From positions 1 through 64,000 of the forward strand of contig JBJXGE010000095.1 of assembly GCA_046154185.1 (NCBI GenBank): a stretch of DNA of 64,000 nt, read 5' to 3'. Under the pieces are notes generated by a model. The model searched no databases and had not been told where the DNA came from. It saw only the letters and a program-made list of their open reading frames with translations. Source of the DNA: JBJXGE01 sp046154185. Lineage in GTDB: Bacteria > Planctomycetota > UBA8108 > UBA1146 > JAJFFE01. The translations under genes were made by a program, and so were the position numbers. Each line of letters opens with the position of its first letter. Position 1 is the first letter of the stretch. Shown piece by piece: positions 9,883 to 18,191 of this stretch.

Positions 9883-10148
9883 GACAGCCACTCTCAAATG
9901 CAGGAATAGACTGGAGCTCGACCGACGAGGAGTCTTGATGACATCGAATGATTGGTCAAGGAAACTCAGTCGATTGCGGCCGCCCGGTCGAGCGCGCGCC
10001 GCCCGCCGCCGCGCGACTGCTATTCCAGCTTCAGCCCGGGCGGCTATCATCCGATCTTCGCGATAGACGAGTGCCGCAAGTTTGGCTCCGATTGGGCGCG
10101 CTATCGCGTTCGCGCACTCGCAACACTTTTGGAGGACCCCACCGCCGC

Positions 10149-11492
10149 ATGGATAAGCACTCTTTCGATCTCCCGTTCGAGCGCGCAGTCACAAAAGATG
10201 GTCGCCCTACCGCCGTGATTCTGAAGTCCGTCCCGCCGAGTGATCCGTCAGAACACAACCCGCACATCAGCCCGATTCAAGAAGTCGAGAGCCTCGCGAA
10301 CTCCGCCGGCGTCACGGTGCTCGGCGCCGTGTTGCAACGCCGACGCCGCCCGCACCCGAGCACCTACGGCGGGAAGGGCAAGCTCGAAGAGTTGAAGGAA
10401 TTCGCCACCCGCAAAGAGGCGGACTTGATCATCGTCGATGATCCGATCAGTCCCGGGCAGGCGAAGAACATCGAAGACGCGGTCGGCTTACGCGTCATCG
10501 ATCGCGCGGAGCTGATCATGGATATCTTCGCGTCGCGCGCCCGCACGACGCAGGCGATTCTGCAGGTGGAGCTCGCGCAACTGCAGTATTCCCAAAGCCG
10601 GCTCAAGCGCATGTGGACGCACTTGTCGCGCCAAGAAGGCGGCGTCGTCGGCGCGCGCGGACCGGGTGAGACGCAGCTCGAGACCGACCGTCGCATGATT
10701 CGGCACAAGATCGACGTGCTGAAAGAGCGCCTCCGTCAGATCGAACAGCAAATCGAAACGCGCGGCAAATCGCGCGAGATGGCGTTCAAGGTCGCACTCG
10801 TCGGCTACACGAATGCCGGCAAGTCGACGCTGATGCGGCGACTGACCGCGGCCGATGTGCTCGTCGAGAATCGGTTGTTCTCGACGCTCGACACATCGAC
10901 GCGCCGCTGGCAGCTCGGCACCGCGGTCGATGTGCTGCTCTCCGACACCGTTGGCTTCATCCGCAATTTGCCGGCGAGCCTCGTCGCTTCGTTTCATGCG
11001 ACGCTGACCGAAGCGCGCGAATCGGATCTCTTGCTGCACATCGTCGACGGCAGCTCGCCGCAGGTCGAAAGTGATATCGCCGTGGTCGAGGAGACGCTCG
11101 CGAAGATCGACTGCACCGGCCGCGATCGTTTGTTGATCTTCAACAAGATCGATCAAATGCCGGAAGAACAACGGATCGATATCCAACATCTGCTCGACGA
11201 GCAGCCGAATAGTTTCGCGGTGAGCGCCGTGACTGGACAAGGCATGGAGCCGCTGATCAATGAAGTCCGCCGTCGCGCGAGCCAGCGTGAAACGGTCTGC
11301 GAGTACAAATTGCCGGTGACGCGCGGCGACCTCGCCGCCCGACTCCGCGAACTCGGCGAATTAATCGAGGAGCGCTACGAAAACGATGGCATCGCGCTCA
11401 AAGCTCGACTAACGCCGGAAGGCGAACATCGCTTTCACAGCTTGCTGGTGAAAAGCGGCCTTGCGGAACCGCGCGTGCCGGCCGAGGTGTGA
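10149..11492 (+). CDS. hflX: ribosome-associated GTPase HflX
   Basis: The 447-residue protein has the full HflX layout: an N-terminal domain with RRRRPHPSTYGGKGKLEE (about residues 63-80), the glycine-rich region GGVVGARGPGETQLETDRR (about 165-183), a coiled-coil linker and the G domain with P-loop GYTNAGKST (about 219-227), DTVGF and NKID motifs. HflX binds the ribosome and splits stalled 70S particles, especially under heat stress. The ATG at 10149 has GGAGG 11 bp upstream; the longer open frame is Arg-rich and lacks family similarity. The gene stands alone, divergent from the vWA gene with a 266-bp gap that holds no gene. Confidence 0.95.
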   Translation: MDKHSFDLPFERAVTKDGRPTAVILKSVPPSDPSEHNPHISPIQEVESLANSAGVTVLGAVLQRRRRPHPSTYGGKGKLEELKEFATRKEADLIIVDDPISPGQAKNIEDAVGLRVIDRAELIMDIFASRARTTQAILQVELAQLQYSQSRLKRMWTHLSRQEGGVVGARGPGETQLETDRRMIRHKIDVLKERLRQIEQQIETRGKSREMAFKVALVGYTNAGKSTLMRRLTAADVLVENRLFSTLDTSTRRWQLGTAVDVLLSDTVGFIRNLPASLVASFHATLTEARESDLLLHIVDGSSPQVESDIAVVEETLAKIDCTGRDRLLIFNKIDQMPEEQRIDIQHLLDEQPNSFAVSAVTGQGMEPLINEVRRRASQRETVCEYKLPVTRGDLAARLRELGELIEERYENDGIALKARLTPEGEHRFHSLLVKSGLAEPRVPAEV

Positions 11493-11496
11493 GGCG

Positions 11497-11515
11497 CGAG
11501 CGCGAAGAGCGCTCG
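11497..11515. terminator. GC-rich hairpin between convergent genes
   Basis: A perfect 7-bp inverted repeat (CGAGCGC and GCGCTCG, loop GAAGA) lies 4 bp after the hflX stop, between two convergent genes. There is no T-tract, so it is only a possible terminator or mRNA 3' stabiliser. Confidence 0.35.
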
Positions 11516-11553
11516 GGCCAACCGACACGCGCAGAACTCGTTCTCTTCCCGTC

Positions 11554-12969
11554 TCACGGACAGAGTGTCGAGCCGCAGTTGGGTAAGCCATCCGGCGTGG
11601 GGTCGGCTCCACAGTCTGGGTACGGCGCGGATGGAGCGGGCGACAGCGCGACGAATAACGCGCTCAGCAAGTAGATGGGATCTCCGATGTTCAGGACGCC
11701 GTCGTCGTTGACATCGCCAGAGTCGGCACAAGAGACACTCCCACTACCCGGCACAAAGAGCGCCATCAACGTGAAGACCGCGTCTCCAACGTCGACCGAC
11801 CCGTCGGCGTTCGCATCCCCGCGCCGAAAATCGGGCGGTGCGACGTAGGCGTGGTGGTAGCCCATGTCAGCTGGCGGCGTATCGGGCGTTTGATCGATGC
11901 TCGTGAACCCAGTCGGAATCGGCAACGTCGGGTCCCCAGCATCGACGCACGGGCTCGTCGGCGCGAGGTAGTACTCACCCCCAGGGCCGACGACAAACTG
12001 CGGATCGGCGTCGATATTGCCGGTTCCAGGCCAACCGGCCTCCACATCGCAGAATCTCAAAGCCAGGCCAGGCACTGTTAGCGGATCGTAGATTTGCGGT
12101 CCCCACCCAAGGTCGTCGGAGTTTCCGTAGACAATACAGTTCTCGATGAGCAGGTTGAAACACTGATCACAAAAGATCCCTCCGCCAGCCCCTTCGCTGT
12201 AATTACCCACGATGGTGTTGTTGCGGAATTCGATCAAAGTCTGGGAAAAAGAGAACGCGACTCCGCCGCCGCCGCCAAAGTTTAGTTGGCTGTTACCGAT
12301 AACGAGGTTGTTGTTGAAGATACTGCCCTGATCCAATAAAAAAAGCACACCGCCACCATTCGGCTGCTGCGTTGGCGATGGATCCCAAGACGCGCTATTT
12401 TCCGCGATCATGTTTCCCTCGATGATCGCGGCGGTTTCTCGCACGAGAATTCCGCCACCGCCGCCTGGCTGCACGTGATTGTCGCGAATGATGTTGTTGA
12501 AGACGCGCGGTCCGAACGGATCGAAGGGCGATTTTCCATTGATGTGGATCCCCGCTCCGCCGCCGCCGGAAATCTCATGACCCTGAATGATGTTCCCCTG
12601 AATCGTTGGAGACGAGTCGATGCAGGAGATGCCGACACCCGCAGGGGTTGCGTCAGGGGCAATCGTGAATCCAATCAAGATCGAATCGGGCCCCTCATTG
12701 TCGAGGAACCCCACAGCGCCCTCGATGATCGTCGTGTCGGGCCCTTCGACACTTTGGATCGTCACGGCTTTTCCAGTAAACGAAAAAATCTCAACATACG
12801 TACCAGGTCCTACGAGAATAACATCGCCATCTGTCGCGGTATCCAGCGCTGCCTGAATGGTGCCGTAGTCCTGCGGCACTTGAATTGTCGCCCCACACGC
12901 GAAGTGTGTGCAGACTAGCGCAATTGCAAGAGATCGAATTGTCGTCAACTTAACGAACTCCAAGTTCAT
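11554..12969 (-). CDS. secreted right-handed beta-helix protein with dockerin-like tail
   Basis: The 471-residue protein has a signal peptide (to about residue 27, ending HFACGA). A parallel beta-helix follows at about 30-370, opening with the IQVPQDYGTIQAALDTATDGD motif of pectate-lyase-like and DUF1565-type proteins and showing many NNIIRDN or NNTIVGN rungs. The last 90 residues form a duplicated EF-hand-like, dockerin-type module (GDANADGSVDVGDA and GDVNDDGVLNIGDP) ending in Cys-Pro. The start at 12969 overlaps the upstream stop as ATGA, so translation is likely coupled to the large beta-propeller-type protein. The catalytic residues of a lyase cannot be assigned; a structural or polysaccharide-binding extracellular role is likelier. 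Confidence 0.85.
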   Translation of the reverse strand: MNLEFVKLTTIRSLAIALVCTHFACGATIQVPQDYGTIQAALDTATDGDVILVGPGTYVEIFSFTGKAVTIQSVEGPDTTIIEGAVGFLDNEGPDSILIGFTIAPDATPAGVGISCIDSSPTIQGNIIQGHEISGGGGAGIHINGKSPFDPFGPRVFNNIIRDNHVQPGGGGGILVRETAAIIEGNMIAENSASWDPSPTQQPNGGGVLFLLDQGSIFNNNLVIGNSQLNFGGGGGVAFSFSQTLIEFRNNTIVGNYSEGAGGGIFCDQCFNLLIENCIVYGNSDDLGWGPQIYDPLTVPGLALRFCDVEAGWPGTGNIDADPQFVVGPGGEYYLAPTSPCVDAGDPTLPIPTGFTSIDQTPDTPPADMGYHHAYVAPPDFRRGDANADGSVDVGDAVFTLMALFVPGSGSVSCADSGDVNDDGVLNIGDPIYLLSALFVALSPAPSAPYPDCGADPTPDGLPNCGSTLCP

Positions 12970-15734
12970 GGGCATGCCGTAGTACTGCAAAACCCGAGTG
13001 CATCTGGACTCGAATCGTGACCGCAAGACGGTAAGGTCCCCCCGATGAGTGTGCTGACAACCGCAGCATCCGCCGCATCGATCCTTCCATCATCGTTTGC
13101 ATCCGCGGCATCCTCGCAATGGAGCAGCGAAGTTGGGTAGGCCATGATCGCGGCGACATCTGCGCTTGATATCGAACCGTTGCCGTCGGCATCGCCGCGC
13201 CGAAATCGATTTCCCACGTCGATGCGAACAACGAAACAATCGAGAGGACGAGCATTGGGAAACTCTACTAGGTCGGGATCGCTCAAATTCTCCTCCTGAT
13301 ACGCCCGCCCTGATATCGGAAACCCTTCTCGAGAACTTGGGAGCGGCGCCGGCGGACTTGGTTCGTTGGTCGAAGCCGTGACCCCTGCAACGTACAAATC
13401 ACTACCGTAGAGAAGCAACCCGTAATGCTCGTCGCTTCCAAGCCCACCGAGAAAGCTCCCGTACTCGAAGGAAGGGACTCCACTCGTGACACTTAAGCGT
13501 GCAACGTAAACATCCATGACGCCATGCCCACTGTGACTCGGCTGAAAACCATCGCTTGTTGTCGGATGGTCCTCGGCTTGAGTGTGGCCAGCGATCCAGA
13601 TCTTGTTGTTTGGGTCAACCGTAACCCCGTAGGCCCACTCATACGGAAATCCAGGTGGATCGGTCCAATCCTCGGCGCCAGTGAAATACGTCGAGAAGAT
13701 TGGCTCCCCATGAGAGTCCACCATGGCGATGAATCCACTGTATTCACCCCCGGTCGATGCCGGCGGGTCGCCTCCTTGCCCAGCCGGAAGAGGGTTCAAC
13801 ACTGGAAAGTTGATCGGTCGTGTTGTGCCTGTGAACAAAGGAGTCGGTGTTGCGCCGACAACGACAATATTTCCCTCAGTATCGAGCGCAACGTCGAAAC
13901 AGTACTCTTGCGAGATTCCGACAGGCGGCATCGCAAGGGGGTCTCCGCCCCCAATCATCGTAGAGAACGCGAGCTGCGCATCGAACAAGCCATTGCAAAC
14001 CGTCACGCTCGTAGGATGCGGCCGGATTTTAGCGATGAACCCCTCTTGGTACGCACTGATACCTCTCGTCCCATTGAAGACCGGGTCCCAAGGCAAATTG
14101 ACAGTTTCTGCCACGGAGTAGCCGTGCTTCTTGAGCGGGAAGTGAATAGAACAGTCATAGCTCTCGACGCCACCACTTATCAGCTCAACAGGACCATCGC
14201 CCGCGCCGCCGACGATCACGACATCCCCTTCGCCGTCGATGGCGATTGCGTAGGGCGAATCGATGCCCTGTGATCCAAGGTAGGTGCTGTAGCAAACGCA
14301 GCTCAAGTCGGGATACAAGACCGTCATGGCGACATCGGAACCGCCGTTGTGACTCTCGTCGAAGGCGCCAGCGGTGGTCGGAAAACCTGGACCGGCAAAA
14401 CTTGCTATGTACACGAAGTTTCCCGTCTCACTGGGATTGCAGTAAGACGGCATCCCGGAGGGACAAGAGGCGCAGTCGCTGCGCGTCTCGTTGCGCAACG
14501 CGATGGAGACCGCCTTATCTTCCAATGTGCCACCGAGGTATGTCGAATGCTCAAGATTCCCCAGGTGATTCAAGCGGGCAACAAAACCATCGGAGTCGCC
14601 GCCTGAGAAGTGCTGCTGGTATGAGCAGGGAGACATCGGAAATCCTAAGGCGAAACTCGCTCCGGACACGTAGACCATTTTTCCGTAGTTAGCGCTCTCA
14701 ATATCATGAGCATCCTCGTCGTCGGGACCGCCAAGAAACGTGCTCCAAATGAGATCGTTTTGACCGTTACCTGCTGTCAGTATGCGAGAAACGAAAACGT
14801 CCGATGTACCCTGAATCTGGGAACCATTGGTGACCGGAAAATTCGGAGACTTAGTCGAACCCAGCATGTAGACACTTCCTTCGACGCCTGACGCAAGTCG
14901 ACCGGAGAAGTCTGAAGATGACCCGAACTCCTCTTCAACGCCGCCGACAAAAGAAACGTAGAAAAGTTCCGGATCGATGACTAGCGGCAGGCTCGTATCG
15001 TAGGCGCCAAGCACAAAACCATAAGTTCTCTCATCGATGAGCTCGAATCTGCCGGGCTGATTTAGCCGATTCCCGAGCCATTCTTGAAAAACGAACGGCG
15101 GCCGCTGGACCAGATTTCCAAGTTGCGTGCGCACGACTAAGCTGCCGTCTTCTACGATCTCGAGCTTCTCGGTCCCTTCAAAACGGATGATGATTCGCGA
15201 CGGATCGGCGCCTGGATGAACTATGAAATCGTACTGAAACGCCCCGGCCGAGCTTTCCCGACATACCAGATCGATCTGCGGATATATCCCGGCGTAAACA
15301 ACACTTTCGAACGAGCGCACTCCAGTTTTCCACCGTGCCGAATCGGCGCCGAGAAAATAGTTGAGGTAGAACGGCAATGGCTCGCCTGGAACTATTTCTG
15401 CGATTGGATTCGCGTCGAAAAACGTCGCTCGTACTACTTGCAGGGAAGCCGTCGAGCTGCGATTGGAGTGCGGCGTACCGACGAGGGACTCGAGCTCGTA
15501 TAGAAGGCCGGACGGTTTCAGCCAAGTCGTGAGATTTCCGAATTGCGCGCGGAAACGCGCGTCACCTTCGAATTGACCGACACTCTCGACGAAGCCGAGA
15601 CCATGCGCGGGCCACGAAAGTTGCGAGTGCTCACTCGACTCGAAAACCGGAGGGGATTTCGAAGTACCAGGGTTCGATAATGCGCCATTGGCATCCGCGG
15701 GGGAGGTCCGAAGCAGCGAGATAACGATCAACAT
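12966..15734 (-). CDS. large secreted SBBP-repeat protein with dockerin-like tail (start uncertain)
   Basis: The 922-residue protein contains repeats of the SBBP/beta-propeller type (STYLGGTLEDKAVSIAL, STYLGSQGIDSPYAIAI, FGSFLGGLGSDEHYG-like rungs) over about residues 240-800, and ends in a dockerin-like module (GDADGNGSISSADV, DANDDGRIDAADA) with a terminal Cys-Pro. The only ATG in frame, 15734, gives a short hydrophobic leader (MLIVISLLRTSPADA) without a basic N-region and with no Shine-Dalgarno. A strong ribosome-binding site followed by a GTG lies 80 bp upstream, but in another frame because of an octanucleotide repeat between them (see findings). It is the first gene of a pair with the beta-helix gene. 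An extracellular structural role is inferred. Confidence 0.82.
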   Translation of the reverse strand: MLIVISLLRTSPADANGALSNPGTSKSPPVFESSEHSQLSWPAHGLGFVESVGQFEGDARFRAQFGNLTTWLKPSGLLYELESLVGTPHSNRSSTASLQVVRATFFDANPIAEIVPGEPLPFYLNYFLGADSARWKTGVRSFESVVYAGIYPQIDLVCRESSAGAFQYDFIVHPGADPSRIIIRFEGTEKLEIVEDGSLVVRTQLGNLVQRPPFVFQEWLGNRLNQPGRFELIDERTYGFVLGAYDTSLPLVIDPELFYVSFVGGVEEEFGSSSDFSGRLASGVEGSVYMLGSTKSPNFPVTNGSQIQGTSDVFVSRILTAGNGQNDLIWSTFLGGPDDEDAHDIESANYGKMVYVSGASFALGFPMSPCSYQQHFSGGDSDGFVARLNHLGNLEHSTYLGGTLEDKAVSIALRNETRSDCASCPSGMPSYCNPSETGNFVYIASFAGPGFPTTAGAFDESHNGGSDVAMTVLYPDLSCVCYSTYLGSQGIDSPYAIAIDGEGDVVIVGGAGDGPVELISGGVESYDCSIHFPLKKHGYSVAETVNLPWDPVFNGTRGISAYQEGFIAKIRPHPTSVTVCNGLFDAQLAFSTMIGGGDPLAMPPVGISQEYCFDVALDTEGNIVVVGATPTPLFTGTTRPINFPVLNPLPAGQGGDPPASTGGEYSGFIAMVDSHGEPIFSTYFTGAEDWTDPPGFPYEWAYGVTVDPNNKIWIAGHTQAEDHPTTSDGFQPSHSGHGVMDVYVARLSVTSGVPSFEYGSFLGGLGSDEHYGLLLYGSDLYVAGVTASTNEPSPPAPLPSSREGFPISGRAYQEENLSDPDLVEFPNARPLDCFVVRIDVGNRFRRGDADGNGSISSADVAAIMAYPTSLLHCEDAADANDDGRIDAADAAVVSTLIGGTLPSCGHDSSPDALGFCSTTACP

Positions 15735-15760
15735 CCATGCGAGACCGTGGACGAACCGCG

Positions 15761-15798
15761 TTGGCGCGTTGGCGCGTTGGCGCGTTGGCGTGTTGGCG
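15761..15798. repeat. octanucleotide tandem repeat, about 4.75 copies
   Basis: The unit TTGGCGCG is repeated head to tail, the fourth copy having one substitution (TTGGCGTG) and the last copy incomplete. It lies inside the 5' region of the SBBP-repeat gene, between the Shine-Dalgarno/GTG at 15829-15812 and the signal-peptide coding part. Because 8 is not a multiple of 3, a change of copy number shifts the frame. Confidence 0.9.
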
Positions 15799-15811
15799 TT
15801 ATGGCCTGACT

Positions 15812-15829
15812 CACCGAGACACCTCCTCC
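15812..15829 (-). promoter_or_regulatory. strong ribosome-binding site and GTG upstream of the octanucleotide repeat
   Basis: On the minus strand GGAGGAGGT (15829-15821) is followed after 6 bases by GTG (15814-15812), ideal spacing for initiation. In the present sequence the frame from this GTG runs through the repeat and stops (TGA) at the start of the SBBP-protein frame. Removing one repeat unit, or adding two, would put it in frame. Confidence 0.6.
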
Positions 15830-15984
15830 AGGAATTAGATTGATTGAAACTGTTAGGGATGATGTCGCTTCAGTCGCGCAATGTCAATCACGAGCACTTC
15901 GCGCCCGGCAAAGAGAGTTCACTACGAGACAGTACATTGAGGGCTTCGGTCGACCGAGGAGTGCGTATTTGCGCCGCCGAGGCG

Positions 15985-16130
15985 CGGCCAACCCCGAGCT
16001 ATATTCTGTGGAACCCTTCAGGTGTGCTCTCAGATGCGCAAGCAGCGAATCCAATCTCACGATGGAATCGACGCGCTGCGGATAGCACGACGACAGCTCT
16101 TCTCGAAACACGCCTGGGACGGCGCTCGTC
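15985..16130. repeat. dispersed intergenic element, copy A
   Basis: The stretch from GGCGCGGCCAACCCCGAGCT to about 16130 is recognisably the same sequence as 25458-25595: both contain GGCCAACCCCG, ACCCTTC, CTCTCAGATGCG, GCGAATCC and GCACGACGA in the same order and with similar spacing. The rest of the gap 15839-16190 shows no credible gene; the short open frames there are Arg/Ser-rich and lack start signals. Confidence 0.6.
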
Positions 16131-16190
16131 ATCCGCTAGCATGGTGAGCGTCACCGAGGTCCGCAGTTTCACCTGCTCGCGGAGAATTCT

Positions 16191-18191
16191 ATGCGCCGAG
16201 CAATTGCATTCGGATTGCCCGTGGTCGTCGTGTTGTTGACCACTTTCTGGTTATGGAATGGCGGCCGATCGCGGCCGAGGGTCGAACCGCTGAGTCCGGC
16301 ACCTCAGGTTCCCATCGCTCTCTTAGACTCTCCGGCGGAGACGCAGGTCGCGACATCGCCCTCGATCCAACCCGATCGACCCGCGCCACGCGCCATCGAT
16401 GCGTTGCTTTGGGGTCGCGTGAGTCTCGCTGATGGCACTCCGGTCGAAGGCGTAACTGTACGTGCATGGCCGGATGTGCCGGCGTACAAGGTCGACGACC
16501 TGCTTCCGCCGCTTGACGAGGCGGTGCGCCGGCGCGAGCGACGCGATGCGTGGCGCACACAGTTCGCCCACAGCGCGACGACGAACGCGAGCGGCGAATT
16601 CGAGATCTCGAGTCTCGTCGCAGCAGTCTACGCGGTCGAGGCCGAGTTTCGCGGACAGTGCTCGCGCCGACTCGAGGCGGACGACGCCGTCTCCCCGGGC
16701 GCTTACGTCGCGCTCACGATACTCGCGAGCGCGCCGCGACTCGTCGAGGTCCGGGTCATCGAGGAGGGCGCGGCCGCGCCATTTGCGCTCGTATCCGTGG
16801 AGCCCGGGGCCGATCCGTTTTATCGCCAGTACTTGTCCGCGTTGCCGCGATCGACAACGCGAGAATCTCCCGATGGCCAGAGTTTCGACTTTTCCTGGCG
16901 CCCCGCCAAGGACCCGCGGCTCTCAATACCTTTGGTTACGGGCGCACGACTCTACGCGAAGGGATTCGGTCAGCTGCGCGCCTCTCCGAGCATCGTTTGG
17001 GATGGCGCAACCGAACCCATCGAACTCGTGCTCCCGGTCATGAACCGCATCGAAGTCACGGTTGAATATCCCGAGGGAAGCGACGAGGACGTCGAGTGGA
17101 TCGGCTTCCTGCCGATCGATCCGCAGCGACCTCCGAGTCTCGAGACATTTGCGCGCGGAGCGGAGTGGAAGGAAGTTTGGTCGCAGCCGGTGTATCAAAT
17201 CGCGCTCGGGGCTCCCGCAGGACAGTACCTCGTCGGCGTGAAGCTCACGCGCGAAAAACGGAACAGGAGAGGATCTCGAGGGCGCGGGCCTCTGCCCCCC
17301 AGCACGCCGGGCGAAGTGGATGCGACGTCGACGGTCGAGGTCACGAGCGGCTGCGCACGCGTGCACATCGAAGTTCCCGCCCGGGTCCTCGCCGACGGCA
17401 TCGTCGTGAGCTGCGTCGGTTTTGAAAATACTCCGCGGCTCGGGCTTCGATACGAGGTTTTCAAGCAGGGAGGTAAAGACGGCGTTCGGAGGGAGTCGGC
17501 CTCGGCAAGAGTCTCGAACCTCCCGGATGGCCGCGTGCTACTCCACGGGTATGGGAAAGACATCGAAAGCCGTCTCGACGGCAACGAGCCCGGCCGCGTC
17601 TGGGTCGAGGCCGATGGGCAATTCCGCGCCTTGGTCCCGGTCGGACCCATCGAAGAGAAGGTGGTCGTCATTCGAAGGCCCGCCCCCAGTCGCGTCGAAG
17701 TGAGCATCGTGACGAGCAGCGGAGCCCCGGCCGAGCGACCTGCTAAACTCGGAATTGACCTAGTGAACGAGCACGGCGATAGTCCGCGGGTAACCTGGAT
17801 CGGATCGGTAGCGACTTTCGATCCCGTGTACACCGGCGCCTACAAGCTGAGCGTCGGAATCAGCAGCACGAGCCAAGGCGGCTCCTTTCTCCTCAAAGCG
17901 ATCAGCGTCCAAGTGGACGAAGGCGCGACGATCAACGAGTCCTATGAGCTCGAGACGTTGTGCCCGCTGGAGTTTCTTGGCTGTCCGCCCGGCGGTACTT
18001 TTGCGACGTTTAAAGATGAAAATTCGCGCGAGGGCTTCTTGAGCAAGCGCTACGCGCCGTTCAATCTCCTGCTCCCGGCGGGCCGCTACCGAGTGTTCTT
18101 TTACGACAAAGAAGTGCCCGCATTCGAGTTCTCGATTCCGGAGACGACGACCCTGGATCTGAGGGAGCTCGTCGTGGAGAAACCCAAATGA
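16191..18191 (+). CDS. membrane-anchored protein with carboxypeptidase regulatory-like domains
   Basis: The 666-residue protein has an N-terminal signal anchor (residues 3-24, AIAFGLPVVVVLLTTFWLW) and then a long, mostly beta exported region. A stretch at about 85-165 resembles carboxypeptidase-regulatory/SpaA-type beta-sandwich domains (WGRVSLADGTPVEGVTVRA, then NASGEFEISSLVAAVYAVEA). I do not recognise a catalytic domain. The stop overlaps the next gene as ATGA, and the next product shares the same design (TDAHGAFQFEGLVRGQRY), so the two are probably co-translated and perhaps paralogous. The base composition is like that of the neighbours. A structural or adhesion role is possible but not shown. 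Confidence 0.75.
   Translation: MRRAIAFGLPVVVVLLTTFWLWNGGRSRPRVEPLSPAPQVPIALLDSPAETQVATSPSIQPDRPAPRAIDALLWGRVSLADGTPVEGVTVRAWPDVPAYKVDDLLPPLDEAVRRRERRDAWRTQFAHSATTNASGEFEISSLVAAVYAVEAEFRGQCSRRLEADDAVSPGAYVALTILASAPRLVEVRVIEEGAAAPFALVSVEPGADPFYRQYLSALPRSTTRESPDGQSFDFSWRPAKDPRLSIPLVTGARLYAKGFGQLRASPSIVWDGATEPIELVLPVMNRIEVTVEYPEGSDEDVEWIGFLPIDPQRPPSLETFARGAEWKEVWSQPVYQIALGAPAGQYLVGVKLTREKRNRRGSRGRGPLPPSTPGEVDATSTVEVTSGCARVHIEVPARVLADGIVVSCVGFENTPRLGLRYEVFKQGGKDGVRRESASARVSNLPDGRVLLHGYGKDIESRLDGNEPGRVWVEADGQFRALVPVGPIEEKVVVIRRPAPSRVEVSIVTSSGAPAERPAKLGIDLVNEHGDSPRVTWIGSVATFDPVYTGAYKLSVGISSTSQGGSFLLKAISVQVDEGATINESYELETLCPLEFLGCPPGGTFATFKDENSREGFLSKRYAPFNLLLPAGRYRVFFYDKEVPAFEFSIPETTTLDLRELVVEKPK

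Noticed and set aside
16462..17065. Long alternative reading frames inside the two regulatory-like-domain genes
   Set aside because: They are Arg/Ser-rich, lack start signals and lie inside genes with better codon and domain support.
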